A stretch of DNA of 64,000 nucleotides, taken from contig VJWM01000068.1 in the NCBI GenBank assembly GCA_010909165.1, positions 434,001-498,000 on the forward strand. The letters run 5' to 3'. The stretch comes from Anthoceros angustus. Taxonomy: Eukaryota; Streptophyta; Anthocerotopsida; Anthocerotales; Anthocerotaceae. Shown piece after piece: positions 1 through 9,749 of this stretch. Numbering within the stretch: the first letter of the stretch is position 1; each line of letters begins with the position of its first letter. The notes beneath the pieces were generated by a model. The model saw nothing but the letters and a program-made list of their open reading frames with translations, was not told the origin of the DNA and did not search any database. Position numbers and translations under genes: made by a program.

Positions 1-38
1 TGTTAGACTTTCCTTGATAGACACCCTGGGAGGAAGTA

Positions 39-63
39 TGGAATACCGATCTCGTCACACGGG
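39..63 (+). repeat. Left terminal inverted repeat (25 bp)
   Basis: It begins TGGAATACCGATCTCG and ends CACACGGG, and it is the exact reverse complement of 30080-30104. It is preceded by TA at 37-38. Inward of it, the two ends share no further clear similarity. Confidence 0.85.
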
Positions 64-94
64 CCCTTTAGGGTTTTTTTCCATTGTGACCAAA

Positions 95-128
95 GAAGTT
101 TTCCGGCCGCATACGGCGGGAAAACTTC
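95..128. repeat. Subterminal palindrome (15-bp arms, 4-nt loop)
   Basis: Arms GAAGTTTTCCGGCCG and CGGCGGGAAAACTTC pair at 14 of 15 positions around a CATA loop, 31 bp inside the left TIR. No equivalent palindrome is seen near the right end. It could be a transposase binding site or a chance hairpin; nothing else identifies it. Confidence 0.7.
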
Positions 129-382
129 GTACACACTTGACGACATCGGTCGCTCGCTACCGCCTCGTGTCCCGATCTCGCCACTAATGGTGTTTGTGTC
201 GAATCTTTTACGGTTGTGTGTGACACACAATGTTTTCGCTTTTAGGGTCAGTGAGGGCATGGGCCATCGGACATCCTTTCGATGACCCCATCCGCCTGCC
301 GCTTGCCCGCTTGCCATCACGAACCGCCACCGTGGCTTGATGGGAGATAGCGTGAGGAGACAGGCATGCTCGCAAGGCATAG

Positions 383-3190
383 GTGCCCTTCGCCTCGATA
401 GCGCAGCGCCATGTACGCCGCGCTACCGCTATCGCAGCCATCCAGCGTCAGGCGACAAGGGGCCAGCCATACAGCCTCGCGGTAGCGCACACCATCTTCA
501 CAACCAGCCTTTACATTGCACCACAACAAAGCCACCACCGGGCTCAACTCTCAAAACGCCGTAACAAACAAATCCAAATTGTCACCGCCTCCTGTCATGG
601 TGAGCGACAAAATGTCACCGCCTCCTGTGTCATGGTGAGCGACAAATCAATTTTCTCCAGCCTACACCTAGCTCACTCCGGCGGGCTGCAACTGGGCCAC
701 ACGCCTCACACCTCGTGCACCATAGACGCAGCAGGTGATGGCCGCCCACGCCCACGGGTGGCTTCACCTCCGCCCACCGGTGGAGGTATTCGGGCAATCG
801 TCCCTGTGCTCCTGCACTCCCTGCAGTGTTGTTAGTGCCATGTGCACCGATACATGTCCGGAGGAAGTCCATGTCCGCAATCCTTTGCATATGCATTGTC
901 CTCGCCATCTGCGGTTCTGCACAACCCACGCAGCGGCCCATACGATTCGATTCCCCTGCTCGCACAAATGGCGCTGGCGCGCCCTCCCTCCCTCCACAAT
1001 GTCAGAACTCATGACAAAATGAATGGACAGGCGACTGCGATTTGCTCACCGCTCCCGGTCATGGTGAGCGACAAAATGTCACCGAGTGGTGGCATCTCGG
1101 GGCCACGCTTTGTGCATACCGAGGGCCACCCACATCGAACTCCTCGCCATCGCCTCCTCACCATATGCGGGTGGTCGCACCCACCCTTGTAGTCGACCTT
1201 CTTCTTGAATGCGATAGCGAGCACATGGCCGGAATGTCCCCCGCCGGCTGCCCCGATCTTCCGCACCCGTGCCTATTCCATACCGCCTCCAACGCCGAGC
1301 TCCGCCTCATCGTGGCATGAAGGTCACGCAGGAATGGATGTGCTGTGGGTTGGTGATGTCCAGTCACGCTCCTCACCATATCCATCATGTACCCTTGTAG
1401 AGGAATGCCCACTTCTCTCCCAAGGACCGCCAAATGCTCAATCCTCCGCAACCATCCCGCATTCATCGACTTCACCACCGCATAAGGAAAACGACCAACC
1501 TCCTAACTTTTACGGTTGTGCAGAGGGGCGGATGAAGTTGCTTCCATGTGCCCTTGGCCTCGCTCGGTTCATATCTCGCCTCTATTAGGTTGTGCTCGCT
1601 GCGTAGTCCGACCGAATCCGCGGATGCCCAAACTTCCTCACCGCTTCCACATAGGCGTTGAAAATCGTCCCCGCTTGTTATCCTCCAAGACCAACTGTGG
1701 GACGAATGGGTTGCCCCATCTATGGCCCTGCACTCAAGTAGAATTGGTACATCTTGTCATAAGTCGCGACAAGGCAACCATGCAGTGCTGATTGCGCCAC
1801 AACTCCCGCAATCACTTCTTCCTCGCAACGCGAACTGCGAACATCGCATGCCCCCTCTCACGCACTTACAATCCATATGCCACATGTACATGGGTGTCGA
1901 TTGGTATCGGATGCCATGCGCCTCGCGCGCTGGCTATCGCGACCATCCGGCGTCGTGCGCTGAGGGCCAGCCATACGGGCCTCGGCGGTGGCGCACACCA
2001 TCTTCACGAACCGGCCTTTACATTGCACCACAACAAAGCCACCAGGCTCAACTCTCAAAACGCCGTAACAAACAAATCCAAATTGTCACGCTCCCGGGTC
2101 ATGGTGGCGCACAAAATGTCACCGCTCCCGGGTCATGGTGGCGCACAAATCAATTTTCTCCAGCCTACACCTAGCTCACTCCGGAAGCTCGTGGGCCACA
2201 CGCCCCTCACACCTCGTGCACCATAGGGCGTGATGGCCGTCCACGCCCACGGGTGGCTTGACCTCAAATCCAGTGGAGGTATTCGGGCAATCGTCCCTGT
2301 GCTCCTGCACTCCCTGCAGTGTTGTTAGTGCCATGTGCGGCCGATACATGTCGGGAGGAAGTCCATGTCCTGCAATCCCTTTGCATATGCATTGTCCTCG
2401 CCATCTGCGGTTCTGCACACAATGATGGCCCATACGATTCGATTCCCGTGCACACACAAATGGCGATCGCCCTCCTCCCTCCACAATCGTAACCTCTGAC
2501 AAAATGAATGGACAGGCGACTGCGATTTGCTCACCGCTCGGCAATTCTATGCGAGTGGTGGCATCTCGGGGCCACGTTTTGTGCATCTTGAGGGCCACCA
2601 CATCGAACTCCTCGCCATCGTCCTCCTCACCCCCCATATGCGGGTGCACCCACCCTTGTAGTCGACCTTCTTCTTGGAATGCGATGCGAGCACATGGCGG
2701 GAATGTCACAGCCGGCTGCCACGATCTTCCGCACCGGTGCCTATTCCATACACGCCTCCAGCGCTCGAGCTCGCCTCATCGTGGGCATGAAGGTCACGTC
2801 GGGGAATGGATGTGCCGGGGTTGGTGATGTCGATTGCGCTCCTCACCATATCCATCATGTACCCTTGTAGAGGAATGCCCACTTCTCTCCCAAGGACCGA
2901 AATGCTCAATCCTCTGCAACAATCCGCATTCACGACTTCACCATCACTGCAGACAAAGCAGACCAACCTCCTAACTTTTACCTGGTTGTGCACAGAGGGG
3001 CCGCGGATGAAGTTGCTTCCATGTGCCCTTGGCCTCGCTCGGTTCATATCTGCCTCTATTAGGTTGTGCTCTGCTGCGTAGTCCGACCGAATCCGCTGCG
3101 GATGCCCAAACTTCCTCACTGCTTCCACATAGGCGTTGAAAATCGTCGTGCCCGCTTGTTATCCTCCAGCACCAACCAGGGGACGTAATG
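383..3190. repeat. Direct duplication, about 1.2-1.5 kb unit (383-1600 and 1960-3190)
   Basis: Both halves carry the same landmarks in the same order: the cacaccatcttcac / ttgcaccacaacaaagcc block, a run of ctcatggtgagcgacaaaatgtcacc phrases, the ctgcactccctgcagtgttg block, the atccatcatgtacccttgtag block, and then the integrase-like fragment read on the minus strand. The copies differ mostly by small insertions and deletions rather than substitutions. The phrase gtcatggtg(a)gcgacaaaatgtcacc is itself repeated in tandem near 590-650 and 2095-2150. Confidence 0.7.
1430..1897 (-). pseudogene. DDE integrase-like transposase fragment, copy 1
   Basis: Read on the minus strand, this copy runs from the MYMWHMD segment (about 1897-1875) through the A(I)DGATHYVP and VLEDNKR segments (about 1725-1690) to RSDYAEHNLIEADMNRAR (about 1622-1560), ending near the HN motif at about 1515. 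The pieces fall in different frames because of small indels. WHxD and RSDx..E are the first and second acidic positions expected in the integrase-type DDE fold. The identity rests on motif order only. It is a dead or mis-sequenced copy. Confidence 0.45.
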
Positions 3191-3395
3191 GGTTGCCCCA
3201 TCTATGGCCCGTGCACTCAAGTAGAATTGGTACATCTTGTCATAAGTCGCGACAAGGCAACCAGGCACCGTCGGTGATTGCGGTCACAACTCCCAATCAC
3301 TTCTTCCTCGCAACGCGAACTGCGAACATCGCATGTGACCCCTCCTCTCACGCACTTACAATCCATATGCCACATGTACATGGGTGTCGCATTGG
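2870..3395 (-). pseudogene. DDE integrase-like transposase fragment, copy 2 (best-preserved core)
   Basis: A single minus-strand frame from about 3128 to 2970 holds EAVRKFGHPQRIRSDYAAEH, then NLIEADMNRAR and NFIRGPSVHNQ. Upstream in other frames are DGATHYVPWLV-like and YMWHMD-like segments (3380-3350). Integrase-core proteins of eukaryotic DNA transposons share this layout: an aromatic-W-H-x-D strand, an R-x-R-S-D loop followed by E, and a late G-x-S-x-H-N-Q/R motif. The catalytic D and D are present. The third acidic residue cannot be fixed because the frame breaks after HNQ. Confidence 0.5.
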
Positions 3396-4650
3396 TGTCT
3401 TGGGCCAGCGGATGCGCCTTGTCGGCCGTCGTGCCATGTGCTCCGGCCGCATCAAACGCAGCCTGGCACCGCCTCCTTGGGATTTCGATTCCATCCACAG
3501 CCTGCACGAATCGTATTCCAGCGTTCACGCTGCCGGTGATGGGTGTGTGCGTGGCAATCACTGCAGACAAGGAAAACGCACTACCTCCTAACTTTTACAG
3601 TTGTGCACGGAGGGGCGGATGAAGTTGCTTCCATGTGCCCTTGGCCTCGCTCGGTTCATATCGCCTCTATTAGGTTGTGCTCTGCGTAGTCCGACCGAAT
3701 CCGCGGATGCCCAAACTTCCTCACCGCTTCCACATAGGCGTTGAAAATCGTCGTTCCCGCTTGTTATCCTCCGGCACCAACGAGGACGTAATGGGTTGCC
3801 CCATCTATGGCCCGTGCACTCAAGTAGAATTGGTACATCTTGTCATAAGTCGCGACAAGGCAACCAGGCACCGTCGGTGATTGCGGTCACAACTCCTGCA
3901 ATCACTTCTTCCACCTGCGCGAACTGCGAACATCGCAGCCCCTCCTCTCACGCACTTACAATCCATATGCCACATGTACATGGGTGTCGCATTGGTGTCT
4001 TGGGCCAGCGGATGCGCCTTGTCGGCCGTCGTGCCATGTGCTCCGGCCGCATCAAACGCAGCCTGGCACCGCCTCCTTGGGATTTCGATTCCATCCACAG
4101 CCTGCACGAATCGTATTCCAGCGTTCACGCTGCCGGTGATGGGTGTGTGCGTGGCAATCACTGCAGACAAGGAAAACGCACTACCTCCTAACTTTTACAG
4201 TTGTGCACGGAGGGGCGGATGAAGTTGCTTCCATGTGCCCTTGGCCTCGCTCGGTTCATATCGCCTCTATTAGGTTGTGCTCTGCGTAGTCCGACCGAAT
4301 CCGCGGATGCCCAAACTTCCTCACTGCTTCCACATAGGCGTTGAAAATCGTCGTTCCCGCTTGTTATCCTCCGGCACCAACGAGGACGTAATGGGTTGCC
4401 CCATCTATGGCCCGTGCACTCAAGTAGAATTGGTACATCTTGTCATAAGTCGCGACAAGGCAACCAGGCACCGTCGGTGATTGCGGTCACAACTCCTGCA
4501 ATCACTTCTTCCACCTGCGCGAACTGCGAACATCGCAGCCCCTCCTCTCACGCACTTACAATCCATATGCCACATGTACATGGGTGTCGCATTGGTGTCT
4601 TGGGCCAGCGGATGCGCCTTGTCGGCCGTCGTGCCATGTGCTCGGCATCA
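3341..4650. repeat. 600-bp tandem duplication
   Basis: Sequence around 3361, 3961 and 4561 recurs at exactly 600-bp spacing. 3401-3890 and 4001-4490 are almost base-for-base identical. The unit contains the central part of the integrase-like fragment, so the element has two nearly identical back-to-back copies of it plus a partial third. Near-identity implies a recent duplication or an assembly repeat, in contrast to the much more diverged neighbouring copies. Confidence 0.85.
3560..3990 (-). pseudogene. DDE integrase-like fragment, copy 3
   Basis: This is part of the 600-bp tandem unit. The minus strand shows the YMWHMDCKCVRGG segment (about 3987-3950), an LMTRCTNST / AIDGATHYVPW region (3845-3790), RSDYA..EHNLIEADMN in the complementary frames (3700-3650) and the HN end at about 3605. 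Several single-codon differences and frame changes separate the segments, as in copies 1 and 2. Confidence 0.4.
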
Positions 4651-5141
4651 AGCAGCGCCTCGTCACTGCCTCCTTGGGATTTCGATTCCATCCGATTGCA
4701 CACTGCACGAATCGTATTCCAGCGTTCACGCCGTCTTGGGTGATGGGTGTGTGCGTGGCAATCGGCGTGCACACCTCCTCCACGGACAACCTCCCATACA
4801 CCCGCGCCATGCCGCAGCCGCAGGAGCCTCGTCACCGTGCTCAAGCTGCAGCCTAGCTCCGTCGGTAGGCCTTTCAATGGCCTCCCTGCTTGCAAGTGCT
4901 GCACCGCCAAATCGTACACAGTTTGCGGTGTAAGGCGCGCGCTCAGCCCGCCGCGTCTCCTATGCATCCCTTCATCTCCCCCTTCCAGCCCCTCATCCCC
5001 ACCTGGCTGCTCGCACGAGAATTGCCTGAAGTGTTCACCGTCCGCATGATGATGGGCTTCCATGACCTCGATGCGGCCGTCTTTGGCGCCGCCCACCATC
5101 TTCCTCCTTCGGCCCCTGGAAGGCCGCCGGCCCATGGGCAC
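4160..5141 (-). pseudogene. HTH plus DDE integrase-like transposase, colinear but frame-broken copy
   Basis: Read from 5141 downward, this stretch has the most complete order of segments. A helix-turn-helix-like segment lies at 4934-4821 (LTPQTVYDLAVQHLQAG, then LPTELGCSLSTVTRLL). About 80 residues later comes the MYMWHMD strand (4587-4556), then the RSDY..EH core (about 4300-4260) and the HN motif (about 4205). The HTH-then-DDE order is typical of integrase-type transposases. Frame changes occur between every segment, so no intact product is encoded as written. I assign it as the likely transposase gene of the giant element. Confidence 0.45.
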
Positions 5142-6960
5142 CCTTCACTGCCGTTTTGCCCCACGTGATGGCCAAGGTGGAGACTCGGTGGCCTCAACAC
5201 CTCCAGACCTCGCGCCGCCTACTTGCATGGGAGCGCTTTTCCTGCCCATGCGCCTTCCTCCCGCTCAAACCCCAAATGCACCTCTCTGAGCAGTAGGCGC
5301 GATTTGATCCTCCTAACACTTTCCGCCCGAGTAATGGCATGTCCGCAGCCAAGGGTTTCAGACAAAGGGATCGACCGGCGTATGCCCACTCCGATTTTTT
5401 GTTCCGCTGGGACGGTCCGCCAGTTCAAGCGCTTGCGGGACGGGGGTTTCCACACCGCGGCTGCATCTGCAGAGGTAGACTGCCTGCAGCAAGTTCCTGG
5501 CTGAAAGCGCCCGTAGCTATCACGGTTTACTTTTCGTTTCCGCATTTCATTCATTGTTTGAAGTGCAGCCACAAGTGCACTCCAGCAACACTTCCAAACC
5601 AGCGCACGCACCAAACACCGCTGTCCGTATGTGAACAATCTAGAATGGGCCGCTCGCCGTGCAAACACACTTGCGTCCTGCCCATGCGCCTTGTCGGCCG
5701 TCGTGCCATGCGATTCTTTGGCGCCGCCCACCGAGGCACCTTCACTCTTCAGCCGCTTCGCAAACCCGGCAATGACAACCGCCTTACCTCAATGCGCAGG
5801 GTTCCACGACGGTCCTCTGCGAACATCGCAGCCCCTCCTCTCACGCACTTACAATCCATATGCCACATGTACATGGGTGTCGCATTGGTGTCTTGGGCCA
5901 GCGGATGCGCCTTGTCGGCCGTCGTGCCATGTGCTCGGCATCAAGCAGCGCCTCGTCACTGCCTCCTTGGGATTTCGATTCCATCCGATTGCACACTGCA
6001 CGAATCGTATTCCAGCATTCACGCCGTGCCGGGTGATGGGTGTGTGCGTGGCAATCAGCGTGCACACCTCCTGCACGGACAGCCTCCCATACACCCCGCG
6101 CCATGCCGTGTGCCGATGCAGGAGCCTCGTCACCGTGCTCAAGCTGCAGCCTAGCTCCGTCGGTAGGCCTTTCAATGGCCTCCCTGCTTGCAAGTGTTGC
6201 ACCGCCAAATCGTACACAGTTTGCGGTGTAAGGCGCGCATGCAGCCCGCCGCGTCTCCTATGCATCCCTTCATCTCCACCTTCCGGCCCTCATCCCCACG
6301 GCTCCTCGCACGAGAATTGCCTCAAGTTTTCACCGTCGCATGATGATGGGCTTCGCCATGACCTCGATGCGGCCGTCTTTGGCGCCGCCCACCATCTTCC
6401 TCCGCCGTCGCTGGAAGGCCGCGCGCGTCCATGGGCACCCTTCACTGCCGTTTTGCCCCACGTGATGGCCAATGTGGAACGGTGGCCTCAACACCCTCCA
6501 GACCTCGCGCCTTCCCGTCTGATGGGCGCTTTTCCTTGCCCCATGCGCCTTCCTCCCGCTTCAAACCCCAAATGCACCTCTCTGAGCAGTAGGATTTCGA
6601 TCCTCCTCCACTTTCGCCCGAGTAATGGCATGCAGCCAAGGGTTTCGTCGGGGCGCTCGATCATTGTTAGCGTATGCCACTCCGATTTTTGTTCCACGGA
6701 CGGTCCGATTCAAGCGCTTGCGGGCGGGGTTCCACCGCATCTGCAGAGGTAGATCACTGCAGCAAGTTCTGGTGGCGCCCGTAGCTATCACGGTTTAATT
6801 TTCGTTTCCGCATTTCATTCATTGTTTGAAGTGCGACCACAAGTGCACTCCACCAACACTTCCAAACCAACAGACGCACCAAACACCGTCTGTATGTGAA
6901 CAATCTAGAATGGGCGCTTCACGGCGTGCAAACACACTTGCGTCCTGCCCATTTTACGGG
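4541..6960. repeat. Direct duplication, about 1.29-kb unit
   Basis: 4541-5700 and 5838-6960 match along their length: the atatgccacatgtacatggg block (4564, 5861), the HTH-coding block (4821-4934, 6120-6232), the cctcgatgcggccgtctttggcg block (5068, 6362), the gcagccaagggtttc block (5345, 6633) and the tcattcattgtttgaagtg block (5547, 6817). The junction at about 5735-5830 splices in a short piece of the next repeat family (the 6988 unit). Confidence 0.75.
5820..6265 (-). pseudogene. HTH-region transposase fragment, copy 2
   Basis: The minus strand from 6265 encodes LTPQTVYDLAVQHLQAG and LPTELGCSLSTVTRLL, as in the 4934 copy, and runs to the YMWHMD strand at about 5890-5855, where the repeat switches to unrelated DNA. 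It therefore contains the N-terminal DNA-binding part and the first catalytic strand only. Two arginine- and glycine-rich low-complexity frames upstream carry no recognisable domain. Confidence 0.4.
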
Positions 6961-7159
6961 CCATCGACAATTAGCGATGGCTGCCTCTCCTATCTTCACT
7001 CTTGATGCTTCGCAAACCCGGCAAATGACAGAACCTGCTGTCTTACCTCAATGCGCAGGGGTTCCACGACGGTCCTCGGTGCGAACAAAAAGGCATGGGA
7101 TCTTCTAGCTATCACAGCGTATCCCGTGCGACCCCCCATTGTGTGGCATGCCCTGATAA

Positions 7160-8185
7160 TCAGGTCACATGCTTCCAGCGTTTGGAATACTCCCTCTTCG
7201 TTCGATTCGAAGTCCATGTAACATATGAAATGCTCCCCTGTACACGAACGGCAATGACCGCGCCCACAAAAATTGTGTTGATCCAACTCCTCGGGAGGAT
7301 GCTCAATGTCCCAACCGCCGACAAACGAGCCTCACGCATGTTCCAATGCCGTGGCCCGGTCCACAGCACATGTGACGCCGGTCCCATTCCGCCCAACCGC
7401 CTCACCACTAGCTTCCAACTCCACTTCTCCGATTGCGTAACATCCATCGCTATCATTCCCTCCACTGCGACCATAGGGTGCCATCCAACCCGCTTTTCCT
7501 CCACTTTCGAACGACGGTGATTGCCGAAAAGGCGCCCTTCTCTCGAAAACTCCCACACAGAAGCCTCCATTGACTTCTCACAGAGCATGGTCACAGCTGG
7601 CGTTCCTATCTCGATGGTCAGGCACGCAGATTGCAATCCTGGGTCTTCGCGAATTGCATCCACAACGGCACCAACGTGCCATGCCAGTTCTTTGGCGCGT
7701 TCCAGCATTCCGTGCCCCATGCGTGCATGACAGCCTGCCCACCGAGGCACCTTCAGCTCCACCTCCAACCCAGACCTCAGTGGCTGTGGGCCACAATCTG
7801 TCCTCTCCACAGCAGCGAAAATGAAATCTTTGTGCATTGCGGACAACGCTGGAACCTCCAATACCATGAGTACCCATTTCCCCGGACCAGCATCGTGCCA
7901 CATTTCTCGCCTCCCGGTGCCATGTACGCTCGCATGCGGAGTCGTGGAGTGGATTTGCCGGGACTCTCCCACTCCCACACCGGCTCCACCGCCGCCCGGC
8001 TTCGAGCCACCGCCGCCCACGGCCTCCTCCGCCCGTCCGCGCATGTGCCGATCGTCGTTCGCATTGGCGCCTTCCGGCGAGGAAGGCGTTCGGCGCCGGA
8101 CGGCCACACGGCAAAACCGCCGCCCGATGACCACGCCACCGCAACCTCCGGTCGGCGCGCCGCCCACGCCGCGGCGGCGCATCAT
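7160..8185 (-). CDS. Unrecognised element-encoded ORF (341 codons), copy 1
   Basis: This is an open minus-strand frame. Its central part (KELAWHVGAVVDAIREDPG, TIEIGTPAVTMLCEKSMEAS, GMIAMDVTQSEKWSWKLVV) looks like ordinary folded protein. The same central segments recur in the copy at 8431-9102, so the frame predates the duplication. The N-terminal third is arginine- and glycine-rich and reads through GCC repeats, so it is probably not coding. The start given is that of the open frame and may not be real. I recognise no family. Its strand matches the integrase-like fragments, so it may be an accessory gene of the element or its true start may lie upstream. Confidence 0.3.
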   Translation of the reverse strand: MMRRRGVGGAPTGGCGGVVIGRRFCRVAVRRRTPSSPEGANANDDRHMRGRAEEAVGGGGSKPGGGGAGVGVGESRQIHSTTPHASVHGTGRREMWHDAGPGKWVLMVLEVPALSAMHKDFIFAAVERTDCGPQPLRSGLEVELKVPRWAGCHARMGHGMLERAKELAWHVGAVVDAIREDPGLQSACLTIEIGTPAVTMLCEKSMEASVWEFSREGRLFGNHRRSKVEEKRVGWHPMVAVEGMIAMDVTQSEKWSWKLVVRRLGGMGPASHVLWTGPRHWNMREARLSAVGTLSILPRSWINTIFVGAVIAVRVQGSISYVTWTSNRTKREYSKRWKHVT

Positions 8186-8360
8186 CTTGCCCGGCCCCCT
8201 TCCTCCACCGCCGCCGCTTCCACGGCCTCCTCCGCCGCCGCATCATGCCGCCGCCGCCGCCGCCGCATCATGCCGCCGCCCCTTCCTCCACTTCGCCGCC
8301 GCCGCCGCCGCCCGGCGCCCACCATCCACCTCGCCGCCTCGGATCGCCCCGCGCAGCGAC
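8160..8360. repeat. GCC-triplet low-complexity tract
   Basis: Runs of ccgccgccgcc and tccaccgccgcc dominate this stretch, with a sister tract at about 9400-9640. They create long proline- and alanine-rich or arginine- and glycine-rich open frames on both strands that I do not treat as genes. Confidence 0.8.
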
Positions 8361-8430
8361 GACGCGCCATCGCCCACGCCTCTCCTATCTTCACTCTTCA
8401 GCGCCGCAAACCCGCAAATGATGAACTGCC

Positions 8431-9102
8431 TTACCTCAATGCGCAGGGTTCCACGACGGTCCTCGGTGCGAACAAAAGGCATGGGATCTTCCAGCTATCG
8501 AGCGTATCCGTCGACCCCCATTGTGTGGCATGCCACGATAATCGGTCACATGCTTCCAGTTTGGAATACTCCTCTTCGCTCGATTCAAGTCCATGTAACA
8601 TATGAAATGCTCCGTCTGTTGTACACGAACGGCAATGACCGCGCCCACAAAAATTGTGTTGATCCAACTCCCTGGGGAGGATGCTCAATGTCCCCACCTG
8701 CCGACAAACGAGCCTCACTGCATGTTCCACTGCCGCCTGTGGCCCGGTCCACAGGCACATGTGACGCCGGTCCCATTCCGGCCCAACCGCCCTCACCACT
8801 AGCTTCCAACTCCACTTCTCCGATTGCAGAACATCCATCGCTATCATTCCCTCCACCTGCGACCATAGGGTGCCATCCAACCTGCTTTCCTCCACTTTCG
8901 AACGACGGTGATTGCCGAAAAAGGCGTCCTTCTCTGTGACCGAAAACTCCCACACAGAAGCCTCCATTGACTTCTCACAGAGCATGGTCACTGCTGGCGT
9001 TCCTATCTCGATGGTCAGGCACGCAGATTGCAATCCTGGGTCTTCGCGAATTGCATCCACAACGGCACCAACGTGCCATGCCAGTTCTTTGGCGCGTTCC
9101 AA
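8431..9102 (-). CDS. Unrecognised element-encoded ORF (223 codons), copy 2
   Basis: This is the duplicate of the 7160-8185 frame. It opens ERAKELAWHVGAVVDAIRED and continues SVTEKDAFFGNHRRSKVEES, LDGTLWSQVEGMIAMDVLQS and QHNFCGRGHCRSCTTDGAFH. It is longer and smoother than copy 1 over the C-terminal half. It restores residues that copy 1 lacks, for example the W-S-Q-V and F-F-G-N regions, which suggests it is nearer the ancestral sequence. CGRGHCRSC has a zinc-binding look, but no known finger spacing is clear. Confidence 0.3.
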   Translation of the reverse strand: MERAKELAWHVGAVVDAIREDPGLQSACLTIEIGTPAVTMLCEKSMEASVWEFSVTEKDAFFGNHRRSKVEESRLDGTLWSQVEGMIAMDVLQSEKWSWKLVVRAVGPEWDRRHMCLWTGPQAAVEHAVRLVCRQVGTLSILPRELDQHNFCGRGHCRSCTTDGAFHMLHGLESSEEEYSKLEACDRLSWHATQWGSTDTLDSWKIPCLLFAPRTVVEPCALR

Positions 9103-9749
9103 AGATTCCGTGCCCAGGCGTGCATGACACCGCCCACCGAGGCACCTTCACCCACCTCCAACCCACCTCAATGGTCAGGGCCACAATCATCCTCTCCACG
9201 GCGAAAATGAAATCTTTGTGCATTGCGGACAATCCTGCAACCTCCAATACCATGAGTACCCATTTCCCCGGACCAGCATCGTGCCACATTTCGCCTCCCG
9301 GTGCCATGTACGCTCGCACATGCGGAGTCGGTGGAGTGGATTTGCCGGGGTCTCTCCCACTCCCACACCGGCTCCACGGTCGCCCGAGCTTCCGCGAGCC
9401 ACCGCCGCTTCCACGGCCTCCTCCGCCGCCGCCGCTGCGCATGTGCCGATCGTCGCGATTGAGCGCCTTCCGGCGAGGAAGGCGCGGCGCCTCGGATCGT
9501 CGAGATCCCCACCGCCGCCCGATGACCACTCGCCACCGCAACCTCCGCCGCCGCCGCCGCACCTCGCCACCGCCGCCGCCGCCGCCCACGCCGCCGCCCC
9601 TTCCTCCACTTCGCCGACTGCGCTGTCCTCCGGCCCGGGCGCCCGACCATCCACCTCGCCGCCTCGGATCGCCCCGCGCAGCGACGACGCTGGCCCATCG
9701 CCCACGCCTCCCGGGCCGCAAACTCGAATGGATCATACCCACCGCACAC

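Larger units (their letters stand above)
6988..9715. repeat. Direct duplication, about 1.39-kb unit
   Basis: Copy 1 spans about 6988-8383 and copy 2 about 8383-9715. Shared landmarks include aaaattgtgttgatccaactcc (7268, 8649), the cacacagaagcctccattgac block (7554, 8951), the gcacgcagattgcaatcctggg block (7621, 9018) and a GCC-triplet-rich stretch (8160-8360, 9400-9640). The copies differ by many 1-7 bp indels and few substitutions. Confidence 0.8.
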
